Positions 14,426 to 23,293 of a DNA stretch of 39,089 bases are shown piece after piece (position 1 is the first letter of the stretch; each line of letters opens with the position of its first letter). This DNA is from a virus. The stretch is taken from positions 1-39,089 of the IMG/VR virus record IMGVR_UViG_3300037247_001380; one strand, 5' to 3'. Both the position numbers and the translations under genes were made by a program. The notes under the pieces were generated by a model. The model made no database searches. It saw nothing but the letters and a program-made list of their open reading frames with translations, and had not been told where the DNA came from.

Positions 14426-15505
14426 TTAGACCGGGAAGGCCGTCAGGGTGTTGATGACCCGCACTTCCAGGTCGTTGTCGTCGTCGTCGGCCAGGGTCTG
14501 GAGCCTGAGCGCCACCACGTCGTTCCCATTGGCCTCGCGGCCCAGCTCGCCGAAGCCCTGGTCGACGTAGTCGAACGCCCCCTGGAGCAGCACCGTCTTG
14601 TTGAAGCCGGTGCCGATGCGCGACCCTTCGCCCAGCAGGCGGATGAAGCGCTTGGCTGGCGTCTCGAACTTGCCCCGCTCGGTGTCGGCTGAGCCGTTGA
14701 ACTCGAACTCCATCTCCAGCTCCACCCCCCGGACGCCGTAGCGGTAGGTCGCCATATCAAGGCGACCGTCGCCGACGAACAGCGCCGGGCTGATGCCGGT
14801 GATGTAGCGCCAAGTCATGCTCCGCATGGTGGAGCTTATCTGGGTGCCGCCGCCGTAGGTCGGGGCCGCCCCGGGAATGTCCATCGCGGCCCAGGTGTCA
14901 TCGATGTAGAGCTTCCAGTCCAGCGCCGCCAGCATATCGAAGGGGGTGGGGAGCGTCAGGGCGTCGAAGCTGGCGTCATCGGCGGCGGTGCGGGCTATCA
15001 GGTCGTAGTTGAGCAGGGTGGCGTCCCCGCCTTCGTCCATGCTTATCTCGTAGCCCGTCACCAGGCCGAAGGCGGCTTCCCGGTCGAAGTTGCCCGCCCC
15101 GTTGGCGTTGCGGTGCTTCCAGGTGTAGGTGTCGGGGATGGGGTCACCCGTGATGGGGGTGTGCTTGAATATCCACTCCTGGTCGTTCTGGCTGACGGTC
15201 TTCTCGGTGGGCGTCACCCCACCCTTGTGACCGGCCAGCAGGGGCAGCAGCAAGTCCTCGAAGCTCAGGTCTGTCTCCACCCGCCCGGTGAAGCCCTTGC
15301 GGGTTATCTCGCCGATGTCGGGCCGCAGCGACAGCCGCCCGATGTCGTAGGGCGGCACGTACTTCCGCCAGCTGCCTGAGTCGCCCCAGGTGACGTTGCG
15401 GGCCCTGATGATGCGGGTGGCGACCACCGGCGTCCCGGCGACCACTTCCGCCCCGACCTCGAAGATACGCTTCGCCTTGATAGTCGACTGGACTGGCGTG
15501 GCCAT
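14426..15505 (-). CDS. Major tail tube protein, 359 aa
   Basis: The ATG at 15505 shares a base with the upstream TAA. The protein is rich in beta strands and Gly/Asp (AKRIFEVGAEVVAGTPVVAT, RKGFTGRVETDLSFEDLLLP, ELEMEFEFNGSADTERGKFE) and ends DLEVRVINTLTAFPV. Order (connector proteins before, chaperones after) and size fit the tube subunit of a long non-contractile tail. At 359 residues it is longer than a minimal tube protein, so it probably has an extra surface domain. Confidence 0.8.
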   Translation of the reverse strand: MATPVQSTIKAKRIFEVGAEVVAGTPVVATRIIRARNVTWGDSGSWRKYVPPYDIGRLSLRPDIGEITRKGFTGRVETDLSFEDLLLPLLAGHKGGVTPTEKTVSQNDQEWIFKHTPITGDPIPDTYTWKHRNANGAGNFDREAAFGLVTGYEISMDEGGDATLLNYDLIARTAADDASFDALTLPTPFDMLAALDWKLYIDDTWAAMDIPGAAPTYGGGTQISSTMRSMTWRYITGISPALFVGDGRLDMATYRYGVRGVELEMEFEFNGSADTERGKFETPAKRFIRLLGEGSRIGTGFNKTVLLQGAFDYVDQGFGELGREANGNDVVALRLQTLADDDDNDLEVRVINTLTAFPV

Positions 15506-15747
15506 TAGCTCTCACCTTCCTCTGTGGCGGCGGGCTCGGTGGCCACGGCCTCTTCCGTGGGCTCCGGGTCTGCCCCCCTCTTGCGCCGGGCACGGTGCTC
15601 GGCTTCCGTTTCCACTTCGATGGCGGGGTCGCTGGTCACGAGCGTGTCGGGGAACGCGGCGGCATCTATGCCCTGCCATCTGGTGGTCACCACCAGGCCG
15701 CTCCCGTGTCGGTGCTCGCCGTGCGTCCGCCTCACGTAAATCTTCAT
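15505..15747 (-). CDS. Small accessory tail protein, 80 aa
   Basis: The start (MKIYVRRTHGEHRHGSG) at 15747 has a purine-rich GGGAGC before it. A short folded part (VVTTRWQGIDAAAFPDTLVT) is followed by an acidic Glu/Ala-rich tail (PEPTEEAVATEPAATEEGES). It is encoded between the tail terminator-like gene and the tail tube, with a one-base overlap to the latter. No family is recognised. Confidence 0.65.
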   Translation of the reverse strand: MKIYVRRTHGEHRHGSGLVVTTRWQGIDAAAFPDTLVTSDPAIEVETEAEHRARRKRGADPEPTEEAVATEPAATEEGES

Positions 15748-15750
15748 GGC

Positions 15751-16191
15751 TCAGCTCCCTTTCCAGACGACCCGCAGCCTGAACGATGCCGATATGTAGA
15801 CACCGCCCTGTAGGGCCAGCGGGTTGTCCGCGTTCCTGTACCCGACGTTGGTTATGTGGGCCCGCAGCGCTTCGCCGTTCAGGTCACGCCCCGGCTTGAC
15901 ATCGAAGACGTCCAGCACCGGGCCGCGCCAGGCCCGGCGGGCCGCGATGCTGTAGCGGCTGTCGGCGGCGGCGAAGAGCAGGTGCATCCCCACTATCAGG
16001 ACTTCTTCGCGCAGCCCCAGGTTGATGCTGTCTATCTCCTCTTCCTCTTCGATGTTGACGAAGACGGGAAAGACGGTGAGCGGCGTGGCGGGGTCGTCGT
16101 TGACCACACCCGCCAGCGGCTGGCCCCCCTGGGGCGCTGTGATGCTCTTCAGCACCACTTCCAGCTCGGTGAAGACCTTGACTATGTCCAT
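15751..16191 (-). CDS. Tail terminator-like protein, 146 aa
   Basis: It begins MDIVKVFTELEVVLKSITAP, then strands (LTVFPVFVNIEEEEEIDSIN, EEVLIVGMHLLFAAADSRYS) and ends GGVYISASFRLRVVWKGS. This alpha-beta pattern and its place after the gp10-like gene and before the tube fit the protein that caps the tail and sets its final length. The assignment rests on position and overall pattern. Confidence 0.65.
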   Translation of the reverse strand: MDIVKVFTELEVVLKSITAPQGGQPLAGVVNDDPATPLTVFPVFVNIEEEEEIDSINLGLREEVLIVGMHLLFAAADSRYSIAARRAWRGPVLDVFDVKPGRDLNGEALRAHITNVGYRNADNPLALQGGVYISASFRLRVVWKGS

Positions 16192-16700
16192 CAGCCGAAG
16201 CGCCTCTTAATCGCCCGCTCAGCGTTCCTCGCCAGCCTGTCGATGGTGGCCTGCGATGCCTCGAAGCCCAGCTTCAGGAACGGCACCAGCGGCGTACCCT
16301 TGCGGGCGATGCTCCACGCCACGGCGTAGACCGGGATGCCCTTCGCTTTCGCCCAGGCCCGCAGGGCCGCCCCCCTGGGGCCCTTGACCGGCGGGAAGTG
16401 GGGCTTCGTCCTGGTGGCGGTGGTGTCGAAGAAGCCGTGGACGAAGGGGGCGTGGCTGACGTTGCTGCCCACCACCACGAAGCCGGGCAGCTCCCCCTGG
16501 TCGACCCGGTGGGTGATGCTACGCTGTAGGTCGCCGGTGAAGCGGGGGGCCCTGTTCTTCGCAGCCCGCTCTATCTCCGCACCGGCCTGCTGGAAGAAGC
16601 GCCTGACCGGCGGCCCCGCCAGCGTGCCCGCGTCCCGTATCTTCGCCTGAAGGCTGGCCAGCTGCCGCTTGTCGAAGTGGATTTCCACCGCGTTAGGCAA
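16191..16700 (-). CDS. HK97 gp10-like neck / tail completion protein, 169 aa
   Basis: Typical elements are RRFFQQAGAEIERAAKNRAP near 33-52, RFTGDLQRSITHRVDQG at 53-69, SHAPFVHGFF near 85 and RGAALRAWAKAKG. RaPxxTGxLrxSI is the hallmark of the gp10-like family that joins head and tail. The gene overlaps the connector gene by eight bases at its start and the terminator-like gene by one base at its end. Confidence 0.85.
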   Translation of the reverse strand: MPNAVEIHFDKRQLASLQAKIRDAGTLAGPPVRRFFQQAGAEIERAAKNRAPRFTGDLQRSITHRVDQGELPGFVVVGSNVSHAPFVHGFFDTTATRTKPHFPPVKGPRGAALRAWAKAKGIPVYAVAWSIARKGTPLVPFLKLGFEASQATIDRLARNAERAIKRRFG

Positions 16701-17592
16701 ACGGCACCCCCTTCCGCACCAGCCCCGCTTCCCGCAGCATCCGGGCGGCGTCGGGGTCGAAGTCCTTCAGCACTTCGATGGCGCCCACATTGGGGTCGAT
16801 GATGGTGGTGGCGAAGGCGGTCTTCCGCCGCTCCCACAGCCTGCCCGCCTGGATGATGGTGGCGCCGGTCACGGGCGGGATGTAGACGTAGCGCTCTATC
16901 ACGGTGCCCTGAAGGTGGGGGCTGGCGGTGCTGCCGTTCCGGCCCCGCACCACGCTCAGCGTCGTGGACGACAGCAGGCCGTCTACGTAGACCTGCTCCA
17001 CCGTGGGGCCCGACGCCAGGATTATCTTCAGCGTCTGCCCCACCCGGAACCGGGAGCTGTCGCCCACCGTCAGCACCGTGCTGCTGTCCGTCCAGGGGTT
17101 GTCCTGCACGGTGTCGCCAGTGTCTTCGACCGCCTGGCCGTAGCCCCAGACGCCGTCCAGCTCCACCGCCTCTTCCCCGAAGGGAAACCAGCTCACGGTG
17201 ACGTTGTTCTGGCGGTCGCGTTCGATGTGGGTGAAGGGCCCATCAGCGCCGCCGAAGCCCTGGTGGCGGGGCCGCAGGAAGTAGTCGGTGGCGGCAGCCC
17301 AGGTGGTCTCAAACGTCCTGTCCCGGTCATCGTCCGTCTTCAGGGTCACGATGCTGAGCAAATCCCAGGGGAGCCACAGCCGCTGAGTATTCCGCTCCAC
17401 CCGTATCAGCCGCTTCTCTTCCACCGGGTAGAAGTGACGGCGACCGGCGCCGTGGGAGCAGAAGGCGTCCACGAAGCGGCTGGCCCGCTCTATCGTGCGC
17501 TCTATCTCCCTGGCGTCTTTGATGTTCAGCTCGGCGTAGTTGGCGAACTGCGCCGCGAAGCCACCCAGGTCGACGTACAGGTTCTCGCTCAT
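16693..17592 (-). CDS. Head-tail connector (adaptor) protein, 299 aa
   Basis: The helical N-terminus (DAREIERTIERASRFVDAFC) matches the adaptor (gp6-like) fold that binds under the portal. A middle beta insertion (STVLTVGDSSRFRVGQTLKI, TLSVVRGRNGSTAS) is shared with longer members of the family and looks like a small tube-like domain. The C-terminus returns to helix (AGRLWERRKTAFATT). Next to the gp10-like gene, this fits head completion. Confidence 0.8.
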   Translation of the reverse strand: MSENLYVDLGGFAAQFANYAELNIKDAREIERTIERASRFVDAFCSHGAGRRHFYPVEEKRLIRVERNTQRLWLPWDLLSIVTLKTDDDRDRTFETTWAAATDYFLRPRHQGFGGADGPFTHIERDRQNNVTVSWFPFGEEAVELDGVWGYGQAVEDTGDTVQDNPWTDSSTVLTVGDSSRFRVGQTLKIILASGPTVEQVYVDGLLSSTTLSVVRGRNGSTASPHLQGTVIERYVYIPPVTGATIIQAGRLWERRKTAFATTIIDPNVGAIEVLKDFDPDAARMLREAGLVRKGVPFA

Positions 17593-17617
17593 CTAAAACG
17601 GTCGCACCCTTCCCGGC

Positions 17618-17980
17618 CTAATCGGGCTCCGCGTCCCCCTTAGTCTCTGCCGTCTCAGCGGGCTCAGACTCGCCCCCATTGCCGTCGCTTTTGTCGGCGG
17701 GCGGTTCCTTCACCGCCTTGTCACGGGTAGCCCGCTTCACCGCCTTGCTCCCCGTGCCCTTCGACCCGGCCAGCTTGTAGCGATCGACGGTCGCCTGGGG
17801 CACCACCTGGCCCTTCCCCGCCACCATCTTGGCCGCTTCGGGGTCGTTTGCATCACACACCTTCCCGTCAGCGGTGACGCAGATTCGCTGCTGTGCTATC
17901 CACGGCTCGTTGGCCATCTCTGCCCTCTTCCTAGCCGCAGCCCTGCTGTCCCAGAAGCTGCCGCTGCTCAGCGTCGTCAT
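17618..17980 (-). CDS. Hypothetical virion-module protein, 120 aa (or 99 aa)
   Basis: Two starts are possible: ATG 17980 (MTTLSSGSFWDSR) with GGGGGG before it, and ATG 17917 (MANEPWIAQQRICVTADG) with GGAAGAGGG. The second Shine-Dalgarno sequence looks better spaced. The folded part carries CVTADGKVCDANDPEAAKM and VVPQATVDRYKLAG; the end is a long Lys/Glu/Asp-rich tail. It lies between the capsid and connector genes, so a minor head role is possible. No family is recognised. Confidence 0.65.
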   Translation of the reverse strand: MTTLSSGSFWDSRAAARKRAEMANEPWIAQQRICVTADGKVCDANDPEAAKMVAGKGQVVPQATVDRYKLAGSKGTGSKAVKRATRDKAVKEPPADKSDGNGGESEPAETAETKGDAEPD

Positions 17981-18050
17981 TCATTCCCCCCCTGGCCGGG
18001 AGCGGGGCCAGCCGGTACTCCAGCCCCGCCGCCCGACCGGGCCCCCAGGG

Positions 18051-18254
18051 TTAGGTCTGGGTGCCGGTCACCGTCCAGGTGTTGGACGCCTTCGTGCCGG
18101 TGTTGATGTAGTCCACCCCGTTGGTGGTATCCCGACACTTGGCCCCCTTCGCCGCCACGCCGTTGAACTGCGTGGTGGGGGCCCCGGCGCTGAAGAAGGG
18201 CCCGTACTCACCGATGCGGTGGCTGGGGCTCTCTGTCGCTGCCGGTATCGCCAT
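18051..18254 (-). CDS. Small head-associated protein, 67 aa
   Basis: The product MAIPAATESPSHRIGEYGPF is Gly/Thr-rich and likely beta, with FSAGAPTTQFNGVAAKGAKC and a final TWTVTGTQT. It is transcribed directly after the capsid gene, behind an 11-base-pair stem-loop, the usual position of decoration or minor capsid proteins. No family is recognised. The start has GGAAGGGAACGCG upstream. Confidence 0.65.
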   Translation of the reverse strand: MAIPAATESPSHRIGEYGPFFSAGAPTTQFNGVAAKGAKCRDTTNGVDYINTGTKASNTWTVTGTQT

Positions 18255-18288
18255 ATCGCGTTCCCTTCCTTCTCCGCTATTCCATCAG

Positions 18289-18335
18289 CCGCTGGGGCCT
18301 GCCCTGGGCCCACTCCGCAGAACCGGCCCCAGCGG
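18289..18335 (-). other. Stem-loop after the capsid gene
   Basis: An 11-base perfect inverted repeat (CCGCTGGGGCC at 18289-18299, GGCCCCAGCGG at 18325-18335) lies 14 bases after the capsid stop. No T run follows. It could stabilise the capsid mRNA end or lower read-through into downstream genes. Confidence 0.5.
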
Positions 18336-18348
18336 GTAGATGGCTCGT

Positions 18349-19629
18349 TTAGATGCCGGTGACCTCGCAGAAGCCGGTCGGGCGGAAGACCACCAGCGCG
18401 ATGCGCTCTTCAGCTCGCAGCATCAGCTTGTTCTTGATGAAGAAGTCGCTGTGGCTGTCGCTGACGGCCAGCGTGATGCCCGTGCGGCGGAATATCTGCG
18501 ACGATGCCCGGAAGGCACCGACCAGACCCGTGTTCTCCGTCAGGGCCGTGGTCAGCGTCACCGGCAGGCCCCAGATGCGGTCGGGGCCGGGCGCTGAAGG
18601 TGGGCCGAAGATGTAGATGCCGTCCGCCGTCTGGAGCAGGCGGATGTCCTGCCAGTCCAGGGGGTTGAAGACCGCCGAATCGGGCTGAAGGAAGGACGTG
18701 GTCTGACACTTGACGATGCCCTTGTAGACCGCGTCCGGGGCCGAATCGGCACCCTTCGCCTGGGTGTTGATGCCCGACACGTTCAGGATGCCTTCAAGGT
18801 TCGGGGCCACCCCGTTGCCGACCAGCAGCTGGGTGTCCTCACGGTCTTCCACGAACGTCCGCAGGCGGTTGTTGACGTAGGACTCCAGGGCCGGAGCGTC
18901 CTCCATCAGCATGATGGTCACCGGCAGCACGGTGGCGATGTTCCGCACCGGGCTGGTCTGCTCGGTGAAGTCGATGGCGCTTTCCGGCTTGGCCGCCCCT
19001 TCCGCCGTCTCTGCGGCGGCGGCGGTGGTGGTCGTCTCCTCCATGTAGACGATGCTGTTCCCCACGGTCGTGCCCGAAGGGAACAGGTCGGCCACCACCG
19101 GCGGCTTCAGGACGCCCGGCAGGATGAGGCCCGTCCGCAGGTTCTCGATAGCGAATTGGGTGTCGACGTCCGCCAGGCTGTCGTCCGTCCCCAGCACGCT
19201 CTTCAGGTGGCTGTAGGGGTTCCGCAGGGCCGAGATGGGGAACTCGGCGGTGGGGCCCTTCTTCTGTGTGGGGTCGAAGTCCTTGACCGCCACCGACTCA
19301 GCGAACAGCCGCCCCAGGCTCTTCCCCGTCATGGGGTTGTAGCCGCCGCCCCCGTTGCCGGGGTCGTTCGGGTCGCCACCGGCGTGGCGCACCGACGTGC
19401 CCGGCACCTTGCTCCTCGTAATGGCTTCGTCGTTGAAGTCGCGGGCCCGCTCCAGCACGGCCAGCTCGTCCTGCTTCTTCCCCAGGTCGCCCAGCTCGTC
19501 GTTCAGGGCCTTGACCTGGCCCGCCTCTTCGGGGGTCAGGTCGGCCACGTCGTCGTGAAGCGCGAACAGGTCATGCACCTGCTTCCGCTTCGCGTCTATC
19601 TCGGCCAGCATCTCTGCCAGTTTTGTCAT
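18349..19629 (-). CDS. Major capsid protein, HK97 fold, 426 aa
   Basis: An N-terminal coiled coil (LAEMLAEIDAKRKQVHDLFA, ALNDELGDLGKKQDELAVLE) of about 110 residues is the scaffolding delta domain normally removed by the protease encoded next. The mature part shows family landmarks: SIVYMEETT, VLPVTIMLMEDAPALESYVN, DTQLLVGNG, LNPLDW-like FNPLDWQDIRLLQTADG, IWGLPVTLTTAL and the C-terminal RAEERIALVVFRPTGFCEV. GGAGAAC precedes the ATG at 19629. Confidence 0.92.
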   Translation of the reverse strand: MTKLAEMLAEIDAKRKQVHDLFALHDDVADLTPEEAGQVKALNDELGDLGKKQDELAVLERARDFNDEAITRSKVPGTSVRHAGGDPNDPGNGGGGYNPMTGKSLGRLFAESVAVKDFDPTQKKGPTAEFPISALRNPYSHLKSVLGTDDSLADVDTQFAIENLRTGLILPGVLKPPVVADLFPSGTTVGNSIVYMEETTTTAAAAETAEGAAKPESAIDFTEQTSPVRNIATVLPVTIMLMEDAPALESYVNNRLRTFVEDREDTQLLVGNGVAPNLEGILNVSGINTQAKGADSAPDAVYKGIVKCQTTSFLQPDSAVFNPLDWQDIRLLQTADGIYIFGPPSAPGPDRIWGLPVTLTTALTENTGLVGAFRASSQIFRRTGITLAVSDSHSDFFIKNKLMLRAEERIALVVFRPTGFCEVTGI

Positions 19630-19644
19630 GTTCTCCCTCTTCTG

Positions 19645-20430
19645 CTAGGTGGGCACTCCGATGTACTCCGATTCCCAGCGCAGGAACTCCCCCCGCAGCC
19701 GGGCCGGGTCAAGGTCAGCGCCAGCCGCCAGCAGCAGCTCGGCCACCCGTTCCCCGGTGGCCATCAGCCCTGCCTGCATCTCCCTGAGCGCTTCCCGGTT
19801 TGCTTCCGATAGGTCACGCCCCGCCTGCTCGCGGAACGCCTTGCGGTCGGCCACCCTCTTCAGGTAGCCGTCCAGCATCTCCAGGGCCAGCTCACCATGC
19901 GCCGCCAGAGATACTTCAGTAGCCAGCGGATTCCGCAGGCCCATCTCCAGCTTGCCGTCCTTGATAGCGATGGTGTGGGTCTCACGGTTGGCCCCCACCA
20001 GGGTGGGGGTGGCCTCGAACGTCTCACCCCGTATTAGGAAGTTGGCCACCCCATCCGGTTCGCCGGTTTCCGGGTTGATATACTCCCGCTCTTCCTCTTC
20101 CAGCACGCGGAAGCCGAACGACCACTCCTGAAGGTCGCCCATATTCTTCACGGTGCGGAAGTGCTGGACGCCCTGCTCGGTGTCCATGAAGAAGCGACCG
20201 TCGAAGACGGCCCCCTTCTCCTGCACTTTGACGACTCCCTTGCCCGGCGGCAGCGCTCCCCAGGTGTGCGACCAGGCCGACATCGGGATAGCCTGGCCAT
20301 CTTCAAAGAAGCTGGGCAGCACCACGTCGTCCTGGTCGTCGCGGATGTCGAAGACGCTGAACATCGCCTCAATCTCGCCCGCCTCTTCGTCCTTCAGCAC
20401 CACCTTCGCCCGGAACGTCTTGAAGTCCAT
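19645..20430 (-). CDS. HK97-type prohead protease, 261 aa
   Basis: The ATG at 20430 shares a base with the upstream TGA (TGATG) and has AAGGGAGCG before it. The family core reads GEIEAMFSVFDIRDDQDDVV, AWSHTWGALPPGKG with His55, and LQEWSFGFRVL with Ser104, the usual catalytic His and Ser. After residue 190 comes a long helical C-terminal part (LALEMLDGYLKRVADRKAF), which may act in scaffolding. It lies between portal and capsid, as expected. Confidence 0.9.
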   Translation of the reverse strand: MDFKTFRAKVVLKDEEAGEIEAMFSVFDIRDDQDDVVLPSFFEDGQAIPMSAWSHTWGALPPGKGVVKVQEKGAVFDGRFFMDTEQGVQHFRTVKNMGDLQEWSFGFRVLEEEEREYINPETGEPDGVANFLIRGETFEATPTLVGANRETHTIAIKDGKLEMGLRNPLATEVSLAAHGELALEMLDGYLKRVADRKAFREQAGRDLSEANREALREMQAGLMATGERVAELLLAAGADLDPARLRGEFLRWESEYIGVPT

Positions 20431-20609
20431 CACTCGCTCCCTTCGGCCATCTCGGCGAACGCCCGCTCCTGCTCTTCGGCAGCCGCGTTGACTTCGGCCA
20501 GCCACTCATCAAACGACTGCTCAGCTGTGCCCTGACGGTGGGGGCCGAACGGCTGCGGCACTTCGTCCAGCGCCACTTCTTGCTGCTCGCCCTGGTGTTC
20601 TGTCGTCAT
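20430..20609 (-). CDS. Small acidic protein, 59 aa
   Basis: The ATG at 20609 overlaps the portal stop as ATGA and the TGA at 20430 overlaps the protease start as TGATG, so both ends are fixed by their neighbours. The product (MTTEHQGEQQEVALDEVPQP, then SFDEWLAEVNAAAEEQERAF) is acidic and helical. It lies between portal and protease; a scaffold or head-assembly helper is possible but not shown. Confidence 0.75.
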   Translation of the reverse strand: MTTEHQGEQQEVALDEVPQPFGPHRQGTAEQSFDEWLAEVNAAAEEQERAFAEMAEGSE

Positions 20610-23293
20610 AGCGCTGCCTCTCTGACGTAAACGACCCGGCCCGACAGCTCGCCGCCGGGGGCGGTCAGCGTCGTCCAGATTTCGTGCTGTATCTGCATAT
20701 TGGCCTCGAAGTTTTGCAGCGTCCCTTCCGACACCCGCTTGACGTAGGACGCCCGCAGGCTCTCTGCCTGCGACTGATAGGCTCTCCGCAGCTCAGGGAT
20801 AAGGGGCCACTCCTGGCCTTCCGCCGATCGCAGGATGTGGGTGTGCAGGTGGGTGGTGGCCCGCATCTCTATCACCCTGGTGTTGGACGCGAACAGGGCG
20901 TCCGCCAGGCTGAAGGTGACGCTCTCCAGCTCTTCAATGTGGGGGTGATTGTGCGTGAAGGAAGGCCGCTTCGCCGCCCTGACGGTGTTCACTTCGGTCT
21001 GAGTGAAGCGGACGCTGCTCTTCCCACCGCTCTTCGTCAGCACCACGTTACCGGCTTCGTCCACCACCAGGGCCCGCTCAGTGGCCCGGAAGCGAGTAGC
21101 GAGCGCTTCCTTCTGGAGCACGCTGAGCCGCTTCGCTTCGCCGCTCAGCAGCGGCTCTTCCGGTGCCGGTTCCCCGCCCGCCGGTGCCCGGCCCCGCCCG
21201 ATGATGGGGGCCAGCACCAGGGTGCCGTTGGGGTGCTCGAAGTCCACTTCGGCGTTCCCTTCCGCCAGGGTGACTTCCCGACCGTCCCGGTTAGAGCAGA
21301 CATCATCATCGCGCCCGTCTATCATCTGCACCCGGCTGATGCCCTCTGAGCGGTAGAGCGCCACGGCCCCCTTGTTGGTCGTCCACATCGCCTCAGTCCG
21401 GGCGATGGCCTGGGAGCGGTTCAGGTACGTCTCACGCACCACGCTGTCGATGCCCAGGAAGCCATCTTCCGGCACCCCACGGGCCAGCTGGAAGGCGTTG
21501 TAGCCCCGCTCTTCGGCGGTCACTACCAGGCCCCGCACCGCTTCCTTCGTCGTGTCGTACACCGCCGTGATGCGGGTGGCGGCCCCGCTTATCTCATCCA
21601 GCACGAAGGGGTTGCTGACATCGAACGCCGACCCCAGGCCCCAGGCGTCGGCGGTGGTGCTCCACCCGGACTCCACGCCGCTCAGCTGGCCCGGCTGCAT
21701 GACGCCCTGAAGATCGGTCAACTCACTGGCGGGCAGCAGCTCATCCGCGCCGGGTAGGTGGTGCTTCATCCCGCGTCCGTTGCCCCCCGCCGGGACAGCC
21801 GACGCCAGGCGGGTGATGCGGCGGCTCACCCTGGCCGCCTGAGCCGCGAAGAAGGCTTCCAGCCGGGGCCTCATCAGCCGGGCCTGCGCCTGGCGCACCA
21901 GCTCCATCTGCACCTGGTACTGCCGCGCCCCCGGACGGGCGGCCTTCAGCCCGGTCGCCGTTCCCGGCTCCTGCTCTTCCCTGACCTGGCTGGGGGTCAG
22001 CGCCGGTGTCGTCTCACCGGCGACCGCCAGCGGCACCGCCTGGGTGGTGAAGGGCCGCAGGTAGTAGTCCTCTGAGTCGTCGGTGGCCACGCCTATCATG
22101 CGCTTGAACTCGCTCACCATCAGCGCGCCCTTGCCCACCGAGTCGGTGGCCCGCTCCCACACCTTGAAGCGGTCATCCTGCAACACCCGCACGTTGGTCA
22201 GGTCGAAGCCGACCCGCTGCCGCCCTTCGTCGGCGAAGTCGGGGAGCAGCTGCACCTGTAGGTCGGCGCTCATCAGCCGCTGGGTGGGGACGATGTTGGA
22301 CTCGTAGGCCATCTCGCGCAGCTCCGCCATCGTGGCCCCCACCTTCGTCTGCTCCAGGCCACTCCCCAGACCCACCACCGCCGCTGGGATGCCCAAGACG
22401 GCGCTGACCCGCTCTTCGGGGATGCGGCGGGCGAGCTTCAGCGCCATCTGCTCCGGGGTGAAGGACATCACCTGCACGTTCATCGGCACCTTCATCACCA
22501 GCGGCTCCCCCCGTTTGTCACCGCTGAACTTCGCGCCCCATACGTCCTTCGTCTCTTCGGCGTCGGCGTCCGACAGGCCGCCACCGCCTGAGTCGTCCCC
22601 CTTCGGGGACAGCATCACCCCCGCCACCCCCATGTTGCGCAGCAGGCTGGCGCTGAAGTTGGCCGCTTCGTCGTCGGTGAATATCTCCCTGAAGAGCGAC
22701 TTCAGGGGGCTGAGCCCCTTCCGCACGTTCTTCGGGTCTAGGCCCCAGCGGAAGTGAACCACGTCAGCCGGGTCTATTTTGTCGGGCGCCCTGGAGTCGT
22801 CGGGCTTGTACTCGTAATGGCTGATGTACTCGGCGCCCGACAGGGGCCACTTCGGCGTCATCGTCCAGGCCGGGGCGTACCACAGCTGCACCACCCGGTT
22901 GTCAGGGCCCCGTAGCTTCAGCCAGTAGGCGTTGCCGTCAAGGCCGTAGTCCGAGATGGTCGCCATCCACAGCACCACGCCGCTGTAGAACGGGTTGGGC
23001 CGCTCTATCAGCTCCACCATCGGGTGGGGCGTCACTGGCTCCAGGTCGCCGCCTTCGTCCACCGGCTGCGACACCTGCACTGGCGCTTCGGGGAACGTCC
23101 GCGCCATCCAGTTGATGGGGGCCATGACGACAGAAGAGCCACGGCCATCTCCCACTTCACGGGCGTAGTTGTACTTCGTCCGGGGCAGTAGCGCGGTGCT
23201 CCAGCTGGCGGTCTGCCCGGTGAAGCGCAGGGCCTTGAAGCCCGCCCGCGCCGGGGCGGTGAGGAGCCGCAGGAAGTCGGTGGCCAGGCTCAC
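20606..23293 (-). CDS. Portal-MuF fusion with C-terminal HNHP domain, 895 aa
   Basis: The GTG at 23293 overlaps the upstream stop as GTGA. Residues 1-420 are an HK97-type portal (MAPINWMARTFPEAPVQV, DPADVVHFRWGLDPKNVRKG, ERVSAVLGIPAAVVGLGSGL), the dodecameric gate for DNA. Residues about 540-695 are a MuF-type minor head domain (ARTEAMWTTNKGAVALYRS, MIDGRDDDVCSNRDGREV). Residues about 715-895 form a further domain with DEAGNVVLTKSGGKSSVRFT, FTHNHPH (779-785) and FSLADALFASNTRVIEMRAT. The His-rich motif suggests metal binding. MuF tails of other phages often carry effector domains, but the function here is unknown. Confidence 0.9.
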   Translation of the reverse strand: MSLATDFLRLLTAPARAGFKALRFTGQTASWSTALLPRTKYNYAREVGDGRGSSVVMAPINWMARTFPEAPVQVSQPVDEGGDLEPVTPHPMVELIERPNPFYSGVVLWMATISDYGLDGNAYWLKLRGPDNRVVQLWYAPAWTMTPKWPLSGAEYISHYEYKPDDSRAPDKIDPADVVHFRWGLDPKNVRKGLSPLKSLFREIFTDDEAANFSASLLRNMGVAGVMLSPKGDDSGGGGLSDADAEETKDVWGAKFSGDKRGEPLVMKVPMNVQVMSFTPEQMALKLARRIPEERVSAVLGIPAAVVGLGSGLEQTKVGATMAELREMAYESNIVPTQRLMSADLQVQLLPDFADEGRQRVGFDLTNVRVLQDDRFKVWERATDSVGKGALMVSEFKRMIGVATDDSEDYYLRPFTTQAVPLAVAGETTPALTPSQVREEQEPGTATGLKAARPGARQYQVQMELVRQAQARLMRPRLEAFFAAQAARVSRRITRLASAVPAGGNGRGMKHHLPGADELLPASELTDLQGVMQPGQLSGVESGWSTTADAWGLGSAFDVSNPFVLDEISGAATRITAVYDTTKEAVRGLVVTAEERGYNAFQLARGVPEDGFLGIDSVVRETYLNRSQAIARTEAMWTTNKGAVALYRSEGISRVQMIDGRDDDVCSNRDGREVTLAEGNAEVDFEHPNGTLVLAPIIGRGRAPAGGEPAPEEPLLSGEAKRLSVLQKEALATRFRATERALVVDEAGNVVLTKSGGKSSVRFTQTEVNTVRAAKRPSFTHNHPHIEELESVTFSLADALFASNTRVIEMRATTHLHTHILRSAEGQEWPLIPELRRAYQSQAESLRASYVKRVSEGTLQNFEANMQIQHEIWTTLTAPGGELSGRVVYVREAAL

